Assembly (NCBI RefSeq): GCF_900141755.1
Contig: NZ_LT670844.1
Coordinates: forward strand, 5,428,501 to 5,492,500
DNA length: 64,000 nucleotides
DNA from: Bradyrhizobium lablabi
GTDB lineage: Bacteria > Pseudomonadota > Alphaproteobacteria > Rhizobiales > Xanthobacteraceae
Reading direction: 5' to 3'
Shown: piece by piece, positions 8,345 to 17,070 of the stretch
Position numbering within the stretch: the stretch's first letter is position 1
Layout of the letters: every line of letters starts with the position of its first letter
Position numbers and translations under genes: made by a program
The notes under the pieces: generated by a model
Told to the model about the DNA's origin: nothing
The model's database searches: none
Seen by the model: the letters and a program-made list of their open reading frames with translations, nothing else

Positions 8345-8613
8345 CGTGGGGTTGCCGGCGCCTTCTCTAACGATCCGCGTTAGCCATACATCCCAGACAT
8401 TATCTTACCGTAAGCAGCCGCAGGCGCCCCGGGCACTTTTCTTGCCAGATATCGGCTGAGGATTGGTTCGCCGTCTCATATCGGGACAGCGCTTTGGCGC
8501 ATGCCTGGACAAAGCGGCCGTACGCACCGGGCTGTGGTGATGACGAACAAGTCTTCAAATTGGGCTGAAGTGACAGTGCTGGGAATGCTCGGTTTGCGGG
8601 AAGTGGGTTGGAA

Positions 8614-9765
8614 ATGACGGTTTTGGAAGTTGGGCGGCTGAGCAGTCGGGCGTTTTCGGGAGTTTCCGGATTCCGGGTCGAGTTGGTGCGCGACTGGACG
8701 CAGGCATTGTCCCGTTGGGGCAACGCGGGCTCCGGAACAAGCTTCCAACATACCCATTGGCTTGCGGCCTGGTACGGCGCGTTCGATGCTGTCTCTCCGT
8801 TGATTGCCATCATCTCCGATAACGCGACCGACCAGCAGGTCGCCATGGTACCGCTGATCCATCGCGTGAAGGGCGGTATCCGTATCGTCGAATTCGCCGA
8901 TCTCGATCTGACCGATTACAACGCTCCGATCCTGGGTCAGCGCGACGTCACGGACGCGCGCCTATTGTGCCAGGCATTGATGGCTGCGCTGCGCAGGTTG
9001 CCTGAGGGCATCGATCTCATCCGCCTGCGAAAGATGCCGGCCTATGTCGACGGCAGGCCAAATCCACTTGCGTCGCTGGGACGTATGGGTTCCTGCTCTC
9101 TGAACGGCAATCTCATCGTGATCGGCGATGATTTTGATGTCTACCGCGCCTCAATCAAGCGAATGCAGCTGCCGCGAAGCTGGCGCGTCTTCAATCGCTT
9201 TCCGGGTGCCACATTTCGGATCGTCGCCAGCGTTGACGAGGCGCTGGCGCTGCTCGACACCACGGATGCGCAACAACAGGCGCGCATGCATTCCCTTGGG
9301 TCGCCATTCAGCTTGAACGACGAATCCCCCGCGAGGTTCTATCGCGATCTCGTTGGTCGAGGCCTCGAAGAAGGTTATGTCGTCGCATCGGCGTTGGTGT
9401 GCGGCGAGGGAATAGTTGCGACCGGACTCGGCATCAGACGGGGGACGAGCTTTGTGTTCCTGCGTATCAGTAACGCCGGCAAACGATGGTCGCATTGCTC
9501 GCCGAGTCGGCTGGTCATTGAGCGAACGATGGCGGCTTTACACAAGGACGGCGTTCGGCAGTTCGACTTGAGCATCGGCAATTATGCTTTCAAGCGCCGG
9601 TTCGGTGCAGCCCAGTTTCCGCTGACGGATGCAAGCATCGCGCTCGGCTGGCGGGGTATTCCCTATGTCCTGCGCGATTACGCCGCGCAGTGGTTGCGGG
9701 GTCATCCCTGGTTGGCAAAACGGGTCGGACGCGCGCTGGGCAAACTGTCACATGACGGGGAATAA
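8614..9765 (+). CDS. GNAT-type acetyltransferase, CelD/BcsL (FemAB-like) family
   Basis: About 383 residues. FQHTHWLAAWYGAF near residue 45 and the C-terminal HKDGVRQFDLSIGNYAFKRR segment are typical of the CelD/BcsL double-GNAT family, which is found in exopolysaccharide and cellulose operons. It probably acylates a sugar or sugar-linked amine in the cytoplasm. A TTG at 8608 opens the frame, but ATG 8614 two codons later is preferred. The next gene starts one base after its stop, so the two form an operon. Confidence 0.82.
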   Translation: MTVLEVGRLSSRAFSGVSGFRVELVRDWTQALSRWGNAGSGTSFQHTHWLAAWYGAFDAVSPLIAIISDNATDQQVAMVPLIHRVKGGIRIVEFADLDLTDYNAPILGQRDVTDARLLCQALMAALRRLPEGIDLIRLRKMPAYVDGRPNPLASLGRMGSCSLNGNLIVIGDDFDVYRASIKRMQLPRSWRVFNRFPGATFRIVASVDEALALLDTTDAQQQARMHSLGSPFSLNDESPARFYRDLVGRGLEEGYVVASALVCGEGIVATGLGIRRGTSFVFLRISNAGKRWSHCSPSRLVIERTMAALHKDGVRQFDLSIGNYAFKRRFGAAQFPLTDASIALGWRGIPYVLRDYAAQWLRGHPWLAKRVGRALGKLSHDGE

Positions 9766-9766
9766 C

Positions 9767-11023
9767 ATGGCTTCAGCTGCGATCAATGAGACCAGGCAGT
9801 TCCGTGTGCTGGATGGTTGGCGCGGTATCGCCGCGCTGCTTGTCGCGCTGTTTCATCTGAACGTGTTCAGTGCGATCTATTCGCTGGATTTTGTCCGCAA
9901 CGCATTTCTTTTTGTGGATTTCTTTTTCGTGTTGAGCGGCTTCGTCATTACCCACAGTTACGCCAACCGTCTCCGAACTCTGAAAGATTTAGGCGCGTTC
10001 GCGGTCAGGCGCTTCGGTCGCCTGTGGCCGTTGCACGCCGTCGTACTCCTCGCATTTGTCATCGTCGAAAGCGCGAAGGCGGTTTCCGCGGCGCGCGGCG
10101 CATCCCTCGCTAATCCACCCTTCACCGGGGCCTATTCGCTGGATACGATTGCGATGAACCTTGCCTTCGCCCAGTCATTCGGAATCGAACGGCAGCTGAC
10201 CTGGAATTCGCCGAGCTGGAGCATTTGCGCGGAGTTCTGGACCTATCTGATTTTTGCCGGCGCGCTGTTCATTGCCGCAACATGGCTTTCTCGGATCCGT
10301 TTCGGGACCTTGAGCCTTATTGCGGCAATGCTGATCGGCTGCGCCGCAATCCTTATTTTATTCGCGCAACACGGCATCGACGCGACCTATGATCTGGGTC
10401 TGGTCAGATGTCTCTATGGTTTCCTCGTCGGGCACCTGACCTATCGCCTTTGGCAGGCTGCCTCCCACCTCAAGTTCAGGGGCGGACTTCTAGAAGTGGG
10501 GACGCTGATCGCAATCACCGTCTATGTGTCGGTTGTTGGACGCACGGGCTATTCATTTTTCGCGCCGCTGGTCTTTGCCGTCGCCGTCTTCGTTTTTGCG
10601 TTCGAGGCCGGGCCGATCTCGATCCTGATGTCGAACAGGGGAAATGCGTGGCTCGGCCGGATTTCCTATTCGATCTACATGTGGCAGGCCTTCATCATCA
10701 TCAATTTCGTCGATCGTCCCTTCTCGATGTTCGAGAAGATAACGGGCCGGGTACTGACCACGACTGAAGGCGCAAGCTCGGCACTTGGCAATGAGGCCGG
10801 CAAGCTGATCATCTTGGGCGGCCATTTCGTGCCGATCCTGGTAACGATGCTTTATATTGGTCTTCTCATCGCCGTGGCGAGCGCCAGCTATTATTTGATC
10901 GAGAAACCTGGACAGGAATTGTTTGTACGCCTTGCACGCTGGCGATGGCGCCGATCTGGTTCGCCTGTGCAGGATGGCGTTCTGTCGCGGAGACGAGCCC
11001 CACCCGCTGGTGCTGCTCCATAG
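9767..11023 (+). CDS. Acyltransferase 3 family membrane protein
   Basis: A second AT3-type O-acyltransferase, about 418 residues and roughly ten membrane segments. FRVLDGWRGIAALLVALFHL carries the family RG...H signature, VDFFFVLSGFVITHSYA follows, and ISYSIYMWQAFIIINF is the conserved C-terminal helix. ATG 9767 lies one base beyond the upstream stop with a GGGGAA sequence before it. It is coupled to the CelD-like acetyltransferase, suggesting a joint acylation step on the same polymer. It is not a close copy of the AT3 protein at 5644-6729. Confidence 0.85.
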   Translation: MASAAINETRQFRVLDGWRGIAALLVALFHLNVFSAIYSLDFVRNAFLFVDFFFVLSGFVITHSYANRLRTLKDLGAFAVRRFGRLWPLHAVVLLAFVIVESAKAVSAARGASLANPPFTGAYSLDTIAMNLAFAQSFGIERQLTWNSPSWSICAEFWTYLIFAGALFIAATWLSRIRFGTLSLIAAMLIGCAAILILFAQHGIDATYDLGLVRCLYGFLVGHLTYRLWQAASHLKFRGGLLEVGTLIAITVYVSVVGRTGYSFFAPLVFAVAVFVFAFEAGPISILMSNRGNAWLGRISYSIYMWQAFIIINFVDRPFSMFEKITGRVLTTTEGASSALGNEAGKLIILGGHFVPILVTMLYIGLLIAVASASYYLIEKPGQELFVRLARWRWRRSGSPVQDGVLSRRRAPPAGAAP

Positions 11024-11045
11024 CGCAAGCCTCGCGCGAAGAGAA

Positions 11046-12005
11046 TTAAATCTGCCGCACCACGCCGGGCTGGCCGAGCGGGCATTCCAGCGCGTCGCGA
11101 TCCCATTTTGCGGCGTTGGCGGCGGCTTCGTAGGTGCTCTGCAAAAATTCGAGCAGCGCCTGGTCCGGGCTCGCCGCCGTGCGCACGGCGTCGTAAGGCA
11201 AAATGAATTCGCCGAGCGCCTCGCTGAAGAATGCTGCTTTCGGCGTGACCTGCGCGGTGCGGAAACCCGGCGGCTCGGGATAGGCATAGGAATAGAACGC
11301 CGGGTAGTCGATCGCGCCGCCGCCCGGCCAGAAGCCGGCGCTGCTGACTTCGTGCGAGTAGGCTTCGCAAGCGACGGCATCCGACAAATGCGGCACGCCG
11401 CCGGGATGGCGCGGCGCGCGCTTGCCGGAAAACCGCGTCACCGCGAGATCAAAGCTGCCCCAGAAGAAATGCACCGGGCTCGCCTTGCCGAGGAACGAGG
11501 TGCGGAATTGTTTTAACACGCGATCGGCATTGAGCAGAATCTGAAAGAACCGCCGCACCGCTTCCGGATCGTAGGAGGCATGCTTGTGGTCCAGCGAAAA
11601 CTTGATCGGCTCCGGCAATTCGTTCGGCGTCTCGTCGATTGCGATGTGGATACCGAGTTCGGAAAGCGCTGCCAGGATCGCCGTGTAGAAACCGGCAACG
11701 GATTTGCCGGCGAGGGCAAACTGCCGCGTCGCGCCATCAGTGGTCGAAATCCGCAAGACATGATCGATGAAGTCGAGATCGACCTGAAAATCGCGCCCGC
11801 CGTCGGGGATCGGCGAGGTAGTCAGCCCCCGCGAGGTGACATAGAGCGCGACGTGCCAGGAGTGGTTCAGCCAGGGCGAACGGACGAGACGAATCTTGCC
11901 GACGATCTGGGTCCACAGATGCAGGGTCTCGCAGGTGTCGCGCCAGGATGCGGTCGGCAATTCCGGCCAAGAAACTCCAAAAGGGACTTCATGAGAATTA
12001 CTCAT
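11046..12005 (-). CDS. DUF5996 family protein
   Basis: A 319-residue cytoplasmic protein starting with WPELPTASWRDTCETLHLWT, then a long hydrophilic body rich in Trp, Tyr and His (HSWHVALYVTSRGL; VHFFWGSFDLAVTRFSG; GFWPGGG). I recognise this pattern as DUF5996, a family of unknown function; it has no signal peptide or membrane segment. It is a single gene, convergent with the acyltransferase 22 bases away. No catalytic residues can be assigned. Confidence 0.75.
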   Translation of the reverse strand: MSNSHEVPFGVSWPELPTASWRDTCETLHLWTQIVGKIRLVRSPWLNHSWHVALYVTSRGLTTSPIPDGGRDFQVDLDFIDHVLRISTTDGATRQFALAGKSVAGFYTAILAALSELGIHIAIDETPNELPEPIKFSLDHKHASYDPEAVRRFFQILLNADRVLKQFRTSFLGKASPVHFFWGSFDLAVTRFSGKRAPRHPGGVPHLSDAVACEAYSHEVSSAGFWPGGGAIDYPAFYSYAYPEPPGFRTAQVTPKAAFFSEALGEFILPYDAVRTAASPDQALLEFLQSTYEAAANAAKWDRDALECPLGQPGVVRQI

Positions 12006-12153
12006 GCGCCACCGTACAGTTTGTCATCGACATTTCCCCAAAAATGAACCTGCCGGACAGAAACCAGTCCGGCCCTTATATGCCAACTTTTAGGGGATTG
12101 GGAACGCGCGCGTCAGCTTGCCCTCGCCGCGTGCTTGCCGGAGAGCGTAACAA

Positions 12154-12297
12154 TCAGGAATTGGTGCTTTCCGGGCACCCACGCCGTCCGCGCGAGGCGC
12201 GGAACAGGCTGCGGCAATACCAACGCCGCGCAATCGCCTCGAGCGGATTGCGCGCCAGTTGATAGAAAAACAGAATCTCGAGCATGGCGAAGCCCAT
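12154..12297 (-). CDS. Possible small protein (47 aa), unknown
   Basis: An ATG-initiated frame beginning MGFAMLEILFFYQLARNPLE and continuing with an Arg/Trp/Cys-rich tail. It has one amphipathic or hydrophobic N-terminal helix followed by a basic stretch. No clear Shine-Dalgarno stands out and I recognise no family. It lies just past the wrbA terminator hairpin, so it would need its own promoter. It may be chance coding or a remnant. Confidence 0.25.
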   Translation of the reverse strand: MGFAMLEILFFYQLARNPLEAIARRWYCRSLFRASRGRRGCPESTNS

Positions 12298-12316
12298 CGT
12301 CTCCGCCACAGAGATG

Positions 12317-12346
12317 GGGCGGCATTCGCAAAAGAGAATGCCGCCC
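12317..12346 (-). terminator. Hairpin terminator downstream of wrbA
   Basis: GGGCGGCATTC and GAATGCCGCCC form a perfect 11-bp stem around an 8-base loop, starting 8 bases beyond the wrbA stop on the minus strand. There is no long T run, so termination efficiency is uncertain. Confidence 0.65.
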
Positions 12347-12354
12347 GCATCGCA

Positions 12355-12954
12355 TCAGCCATGCAGTTTCTTCGCAGTCTCCGCGATCGTACGCCCTTGA
12401 TAGCGCGCGCCTGCGAGTTCGTTTTCGGACGGCTGACGGCTGCCGTCGCCGCCGGTGATCGTAGTCGCGCCATAGGGCGAGCCGCCGGTAACCTCGTCGA
12501 GCTTCATCTGGCCGGCAAAGCCGTAATTCAGGCCGACCACCGTCAAGCCGAAATGCAACAGATTGGTGATGATGGAGAACAGCGTGGTTTCCTGGCCGCC
12601 ATGCTGGGTCGCGGTCGCGCTGAAAGCGCCGCCTACCTTGCCGTGCAGGGCGCCCTTCATCCAGAGGCCGCCGGCCTGGTCGAGGAAGTTCGCCATCTGC
12701 GACGACATGCGGCCGAAGCGGGTGCCGGTGCCGACAATGATGGCGTCGTAATTGGCAAGCTCTTCGACCTTTGCGACCGGCGCCGGCTGGTCGAGCTTAT
12801 AGTGTGACGCTTTTGCGACTTCCGGCGGCACCAGCTCGGGCACCCGCTTGATATCGACGGTGGCGCCGGCTTCGCGGGCACCTTCAGCGACGGCGTTGGC
12901 CATCTTCTCGATGTGGCCGTACGCGGAATAATAGAGGACGAGAACTTTAGTCAT
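12355..12954 (-). CDS. wrbA: NAD(P)H:quinone oxidoreductase, flavodoxin-like WrbA
   Basis: 199 residues, the usual WrbA length. The FMN-binding loop appears at the start ([20 protein letters not shown]), followed by [20 protein letters not shown] and the [16 protein letters not shown] segment (here [12 protein letters not shown]). WrbA is a tetrameric FMN enzyme giving two-electron reduction of quinones, protecting against redox cycling. The frame is open to 13074, but ATG 12954 is preceded by a GGAG about 8 bases away and begins the conserved fold. A repeat element lies upstream at 13001-13125. Pirin and an SDR follow on the same strand, suggesting a quinone/redox stress group. Confidence 0.95.
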   Translation of the reverse strand: MTKVLVLYYSAYGHIEKMANAVAEGAREAGATVDIKRVPELVPPEVAKASHYKLDQPAPVAKVEELANYDAIIVGTGTRFGRMSSQMANFLDQAGGLWMKGALHGKVGGAFSATATQHGGQETTLFSIITNLLHFGLTVVGLNYGFAGQMKLDEVTGGSPYGATTITGGDGSRQPSENELAGARYQGRTIAETAKKLHG

Positions 12955-13000
12955 GCTTGGTCTCCGGGAGGGTTGATCGGGCTTCGTTTCATTTAGAGCG

Positions 13001-13125
13001 TCGTTGCCGGGCTTGACCCGGCAATCCATCACTTTTTCGAAAGAACCTTCCGAACAGGAAGGATACCCGGGCACAGGCGAGCGGAAGCGACGCCGTCCTT
13101 CGTACGGCTATGCCCGGGCATGACG
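13001..13125. repeat. Palindromic intergenic repeat (CCGGGC family)
   Basis: An inverted-repeat unit beginning CGTTGCCGGGCTTGACCCGG and ending TATGCCCGGGCATGACGAG, lying between wrbA and the pirin gene. The ends resemble those of the element at 21663-21752. It is probably a non-autonomous dispersed repeat. Confidence 0.6.
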
Positions 13126-13152
13126 AGCGAGTGTGTCTGTCGATGCACGGCC

Positions 13153-13851
13153 TTACGCCGCATCCACCAGCACCAGCTCGGAATCTTCCAGCGCGGTGAT
13201 CTTCAGTTTCGCCTCGTCGCGTATCGCGACGCCGTCGCGGGCGTTGACGCGCACCCCGTTGACCTCGACGGCTCCCGCCGCCGGAACCAGATAGAGGTTG
13301 CGGGTTTTTGCTGGCGCATATTCCGCGCTCTCGCCGGCCTTCAGCGTCGTCGCAAGCACGCGCGCATCGGCGCGGATCGGCAGCGCGTCGTTGTCACCCT
13401 TAATTCCGCTGGCGATCGTAACGAAATTGCCGGAGCGATCCGCCTTGGGGAACGGTTTCGCGCCCCAGGTCGGCTGGCCGCCTTCGGTATTCGGCTCGAT
13501 CCAGATCTGGAAGATTTTTGTCTTGGTCGGCTCCAGATTGTATTCGGAGTGACGGATGCCGCTTCCGGCGCTCATCACCTGCACGTCGCCCGCCTCAGTA
13601 CGGCCCTTGTTGCCGAGACTGTCCTGATGGGTGATGGCGCCCTCGCGGACATAGGTGATGATTTCCATGTTGGCGTGGGGATGGGCGGGAAAGCCGGTGT
13701 TCGGCGCGATCTCGTCGTCGTTCCACACCCGTAAACGACCGTGGCCCATATTGCTGGGGTCGTAATGGCTGCCGAACGAGAAATGGTGTTTTGCCTTCAG
13801 CCAGCCGTGATCGGCGCCGCCGAGTTTTGCAAAGGGTCTGAGTTCGATCAT
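13153..13851 (-). CDS. Pirin family protein
   Basis: A 232-residue bicupin. The N-terminal cupin carries the metal motif HPHANMEIITYV (HxH...E) and GSGIRHSEYN (second His), as in YhaK/YhhW-type pirins, which have quercetinase-like or redox-sensing activity. It is cytoplasmic with no signal peptide. It is co-directional with the SDR gene, 37 bases downstream of it, so the pair is probably an operon controlled from the 14642-14758 divergent promoter. The substrate is not deducible. Confidence 0.92.
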   Translation of the reverse strand: MIELRPFAKLGGADHGWLKAKHHFSFGSHYDPSNMGHGRLRVWNDDEIAPNTGFPAHPHANMEIITYVREGAITHQDSLGNKGRTEAGDVQVMSAGSGIRHSEYNLEPTKTKIFQIWIEPNTEGGQPTWGAKPFPKADRSGNFVTIASGIKGDNDALPIRADARVLATTLKAGESAEYAPAKTRNLYLVPAAGAVEVNGVRVNARDGVAIRDEAKLKITALEDSELVLVDAA

Positions 13852-13888
13852 GGGATTTTTTCCTTAAAGAGTGGATTTCTGTTGGAGT

Positions 13889-14641
13889 TCAGGCGCCGAA
13901 GCCGCCGTCGACATTGAGCACGGTGCCGGTCACGAACGACGCGCCGGGGCTTGCAAGGAACACGACGCCGGCGGCGATTTCCTCAGGGGTGCCGTAACGC
14001 TGCAGCGCGTGCTGGGTGCGTTGGGCTTCGGCAAAGGCGCGGCCGTCCTTCGGGTTCATGTCGGTGTCGACGGAGCCGGGCTGCAGCACGTTGACGGTGA
14101 TGCCGCGCGGGCCGAGGTCGCGCGCCGCGCCCTTGGAGTAGCCGACGATCGCGGCCTTGGTGGCGGCGTAGTCGGCAAGCCCCGGAAACGATGCGCGGGT
14201 GGCGATGCCCGAGCCAATGGTGACGATGCGGCCGCCTTCGCCCATCAGTTTCGACGCCGCACGGATCGCGGTGACCACGCCGTGCACGTTGATGGCGTCC
14301 TGTCGCGCGAGCGCTGCAACATCCGCGTTCGCGTCATCGACCGCGCCGCCGACGGCAACGCCGGCGTTGTTGACGAGGATGTCGAGCCGGCCGAAATGGT
14401 TTGCCACATCCTTCACCAGTTGATCGACTTCGTTCGAGTTCGCCTGGTCGGCCTTGAAGGCGCGCGCCTTTACGCCCTTGGCCTTTAATTCTTCAACCAC
14501 CGCTTCGGCCTTGTCGGGCGAGGCGACATAGCTGATGGCGACGTTGGCGCCTTCGTCGGCGAGCGCGCGGGCGCTTGCCGCGCCGATACCGCGCGAGCCG
14601 CCGGTGACGAGGGCAACCTTGCCGGCAAGTGATTTGGCCAT
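13889..14641 (-). CDS. Short-chain dehydrogenase/reductase (SDR, FabG-like)
   Basis: 250 residues of a classical SDR. It has the nucleotide motif TGGSRGIGAASA near residue 14, NNAGVAVGG, catalytic Ser in TIGSGIA, the YAATKAA active-site YxxxK, and C-terminal NVDGGFGA. A basic residue follows the glycine motif, suggesting NADP(H) preference. It lies upstream of the pirin gene and divergent from a LysR regulator, a common arrangement in which the regulator controls the pair. The carbonyl substrate is unknown. Confidence 0.92.
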   Translation of the reverse strand: MAKSLAGKVALVTGGSRGIGAASARALADEGANVAISYVASPDKAEAVVEELKAKGVKARAFKADQANSNEVDQLVKDVANHFGRLDILVNNAGVAVGGAVDDANADVAALARQDAINVHGVVTAIRAASKLMGEGGRIVTIGSGIATRASFPGLADYAATKAAIVGYSKGAARDLGPRGITVNVLQPGSVDTDMNPKDGRAFAEAQRTQHALQRYGTPEEIAAGVVFLASPGASFVTGTVLNVDGGFGA

Positions 14642-14703
14642 TGGATTTCTCCGCTGTTCGAATTCCGTTGCGGCAGTGGATATGCGTTTCCAGATGTGTT
14701 AGA

Positions 14704-14735
14704 AATAGAAACTATCGAAACCTATTGTTTCTATT
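14704..14735. promoter_or_regulatory. Inverted repeat, candidate LysR-type operator
   Basis: AATAGAAAC (14704-14712) and GTTTCTATT (14727-14735) are exact reverse complements 14 bases apart. They lie between the divergent SDR and LysR genes, 23 bases upstream of the LysR start. Position and symmetry fit the recognition site of the adjacent regulator, which is inferred, not shown. Confidence 0.6.
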
Positions 14736-14758
14736 ATTGTCCTAATCGGAGTGCTCCA

Positions 14759-15691
14759 ATGGCCAAACTCCCCGACTTCGAAGGGCTGGCGATTTTTGCA
14801 AAAGTCGTGGAATTGCGGTCGTTTGCCGCGGCGGCCGGCGAATTGGCGCTGTCCAAGGCGACGGTGTCGAAGGCCGTCACCCGGCTGGAGGAACGGCTCG
14901 GGGCGCGGCTGTTCAACCGTACCTCGCGGCGGCTCGCCTTGACGGATGCCGGTCAGAAATTGTCCGAACGCGCCGCGCGTCTGTTGGCCGATGGCGAGGC
15001 GGCCGAGAACGAGGCCTTGGCGCAATCGGTGGCGCCGCGCGGATTGGTGCGGCTCGCAGTCCCGATGACGTTCGGGGTGAAGTCGGTGGCGCCGATCCTG
15101 CCGGATTTTCTCGCGCAATACCCTGACGTCTCGATCGACCTTCATTTGAGCGACGCCATGGTGGATTTGATCGGCGAGGGTTTTGACGCCGGCCTGCGGA
15201 TCGCGAGCCTGCCGGATTCCTCCCTGATCGCGCGGCGGCTATGCGCGATGCCGCGCTATACGGTGGCCTCGCCCGCCTATCTGAAGCGCTACGGCCGGCC
15301 GACCCATCCGATGCATCTCGCGCAGCATCGATGTCTCGGCTACGCCTATCTCTCGACGGCTGGCGCCTGGAATTACACCAATGCCGCCGGCGAGCAGGCG
15401 AGCGTGCGCCCCGCCGGTCCCTTGCGCGTCAACAACGGCGAAGCGCTGATACCGGCGCTGCTCGCGGGCCTGGGCATCGCCGATCTACCGGATTTCATCG
15501 TCGGCGAGGCGATTGCCGCAGGCGAGGTCGAGGTGATCCTGAAAGACTGGAAGCAGACCGAGGGCTCGGTGCATCTGGTGACGCCGCCCGGCGGCCCGCG
15601 CCCCGCCCGCGTCGAGGTGCTGGCGGATTTTCTCGCCAAGCGCTTGTCGGTTGCCGGCAAACTCGGAAGGGCCCCCCGCAAGGCCCGCTGA
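14759..15691 (+). CDS. LysR family transcriptional regulator
   Basis: 310 residues. The N-terminal winged helix is clear (FAKVVELRSFAAAAGELALS, then KATVSKAVTRLEERLGARLF). The periplasmic-binding-like effector domain follows, with GLGIADLPDFIVGE near the C-terminus. ATG 14759 is preferred over an upstream in-frame start at 14696, because the domain starts here and GGAG lies before it. It is divergent from the SDR-pirin pair, whose promoter it probably controls and with which it shares the inverted repeat at 14704-14735. Confidence 0.92.
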   Translation: MAKLPDFEGLAIFAKVVELRSFAAAAGELALSKATVSKAVTRLEERLGARLFNRTSRRLALTDAGQKLSERAARLLADGEAAENEALAQSVAPRGLVRLAVPMTFGVKSVAPILPDFLAQYPDVSIDLHLSDAMVDLIGEGFDAGLRIASLPDSSLIARRLCAMPRYTVASPAYLKRYGRPTHPMHLAQHRCLGYAYLSTAGAWNYTNAAGEQASVRPAGPLRVNNGEALIPALLAGLGIADLPDFIVGEAIAAGEVEVILKDWKQTEGSVHLVTPPGGPRPARVEVLADFLAKRLSVAGKLGRAPRKAR

Positions 15692-15845
15692 ACCCGGATT
15701 AAATCCACGTGGACCTTTGTGCAACCCGCAAGTCCGGTCGCGCGCCGATTTGCGAACCGAGTTGCATCTTGGTTGGGCGGACGGGCGACCGGCCTCCGGT
15801 CCGTGCGAACCTGGCGGCGGCGGACATGCGGGTCTCAGCCGATCC

Positions 15846-16301
15846 TCAGCACACATCGACCCATTCGGCGTTGACGAGGTCGGCCAGCCGAAAGGGCGCG
15901 ATGCGGACCGCGCTGTGGGTCGAGCCCGCCGCCGGCACAACCTCGTCGAACGCCTTTAACGAGATGTCGCAATAAACCGGCAGCGGCGTCTTCAATCCGA
16001 ACGGACAAACGCCGCCGACTTCGTGGCCGGTGATCGCGGCGACCTCGTCGAGGCCGAGCATCTTCGGCTTTGCCCCGAAGTGCGCCTTCAGCTTCTTGTT
16101 ATCCATCCGCGCCGTGCCGCTGGCGACGATCAAAACCACGCGCTCACCGATCCGCAAGCTCAGCGTTTTGGCGATCCGGTCCGGCTCGACGCCATAGGCT
16201 TGCGCCGCCAGCTCCACAGTTGCCGAGCTTTCGGTGGACTCGATCACCGCGATATCGGGAGCTTTCTCCGCGAAAAACGCCCGGACCGATTCAAGGCTCA
16301 T
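15846..16301 (-). CDS. YbaK/ProX-type aminoacyl-tRNA deacylase domain protein
   Basis: 151 residues beginning MSLESVRAFFAEKAPDIAVI. The YbaK fold is indicated by the central IAKTLSLRIGERVVLIVASG strand, the lysine-rich DNKKLKAHFGAKP, and GHEVGGVCPFGLK, the GxxxGGxxPxG substrate loop. Such proteins hydrolyse mischarged Pro- or Cys-tRNA(Pro). The start ATG 16301 overlaps the end of the HAD gene by 11 bases, so the two are translationally coupled. A frame continues upstream to 16364 inside the HAD gene but is a shadow there. Confidence 0.88.
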   Translation of the reverse strand: MSLESVRAFFAEKAPDIAVIESTESSATVELAAQAYGVEPDRIAKTLSLRIGERVVLIVASGTARMDNKKLKAHFGAKPKMLGLDEVAAITGHEVGGVCPFGLKTPLPVYCDISLKAFDEVVPAAGSTHSAVRIAPFRLADLVNAEWVDVC

Positions 16302-17037
16302 GCGCAGCGACCAGACCGGGTAGTTCCGATAGCGCGTGGATGCGATAGTCGGGCTTGAGCCCAAGCTCGTCCATCTGGGTGCGGATCGCCTTGAACATCG
16401 TGAGCGGGGGAACGACGTCGCTCTTCACACACGCCAGCGCCATCGCCTCCGGCGTCACCCGCTCGATCCACGCGACGTTCAGCCCGAACGACTTGGCGCC
16501 GCAGGAGTCCCACGGGTTCGACGACACGAACAGCACCTCGGTCGGCGGCACGCCGAGTACCTCCTCGATCAGCGTGTAGGCGTCTGGAGCGGGTTTGAAG
16601 ATCTTTTTGGAATCGACGCTGATGGTGGCGTTCAGCACGCGGTCGAGCCCGCTATTTTTCACCAGCGCGCTGAGCATCGCGGTAGAGCCGTTGGAAAGGA
16701 TCGCAAGTTTGCAGCCCCGCAGCGCGGCCAGCGTGGCGAGCGCATCCGGATAAAGGTCGAGATGGAGGTATTTTTCCATGATGCGCGCGAACGCGCCGGG
16801 CTCGGCCTTGAGCCCAAGCACTCTCAGCGTGTAGGCGAGCGATTCCTCGGTGATGACGGAGAAATCCTGGTGGCGCCGCATCAGCGAACGCAGCCAGGTG
16901 TATTCGAGCTGCTTGATGCGCCAGATCTGCGTGATGATCTCGCCATAGCTTGGAAACGCCTCCTCGGTGACCGATGCCACCGACTGGATATCGTACAGCG
17001 TGCCATAGGCATCGAACACGACGGCTTTGATGGTCAC
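16291..17037 (-). CDS. Haloacid dehalogenase type II-like hydrolase (HAD superfamily)
   Basis: 248 residues. The nucleophile motif FDAYGTLYD is at residues 8-16. Motif II is LSNGST, motif III is the conserved lysine in SKKIFKPAPDAY, and motif IV is FVSSNPWDSCGAK, matching the L-2-haloacid dehalogenase subfamily (SSNxWD). It should remove halide from 2-haloalkanoates or act on a small phosphate ester. It is followed by, and overlaps, the YbaK-type gene, and lies downstream of the amidohydrolase on the same strand. Confidence 0.88.
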   Translation of the reverse strand: MTIKAVVFDAYGTLYDIQSVASVTEEAFPSYGEIITQIWRIKQLEYTWLRSLMRRHQDFSVITEESLAYTLRVLGLKAEPGAFARIMEKYLHLDLYPDALATLAALRGCKLAILSNGSTAMLSALVKNSGLDRVLNATISVDSKKIFKPAPDAYTLIEEVLGVPPTEVLFVSSNPWDSCGAKSFGLNVAWIERVTPEAMALACVKSDVVPPLTMFKAIRTQMDELGLKPDYRIHALSELPGLVAAHEP

Positions 17038-17070
17038 GGCACAGCTCGCTTTTTTTGAGATCAGCCGGGC

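Larger units (their letters stand above)
12006..12354. other. Intergenic region with a possible 47-codon ORF and a terminator
   Basis: About 350 bases between DUF5996 and wrbA. It holds a strong hairpin (12317-12346) and, on the minus strand, an unassigned 47-codon open frame (12154-12297); both are listed separately. Nothing else recognisable. Confidence 0.6.
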
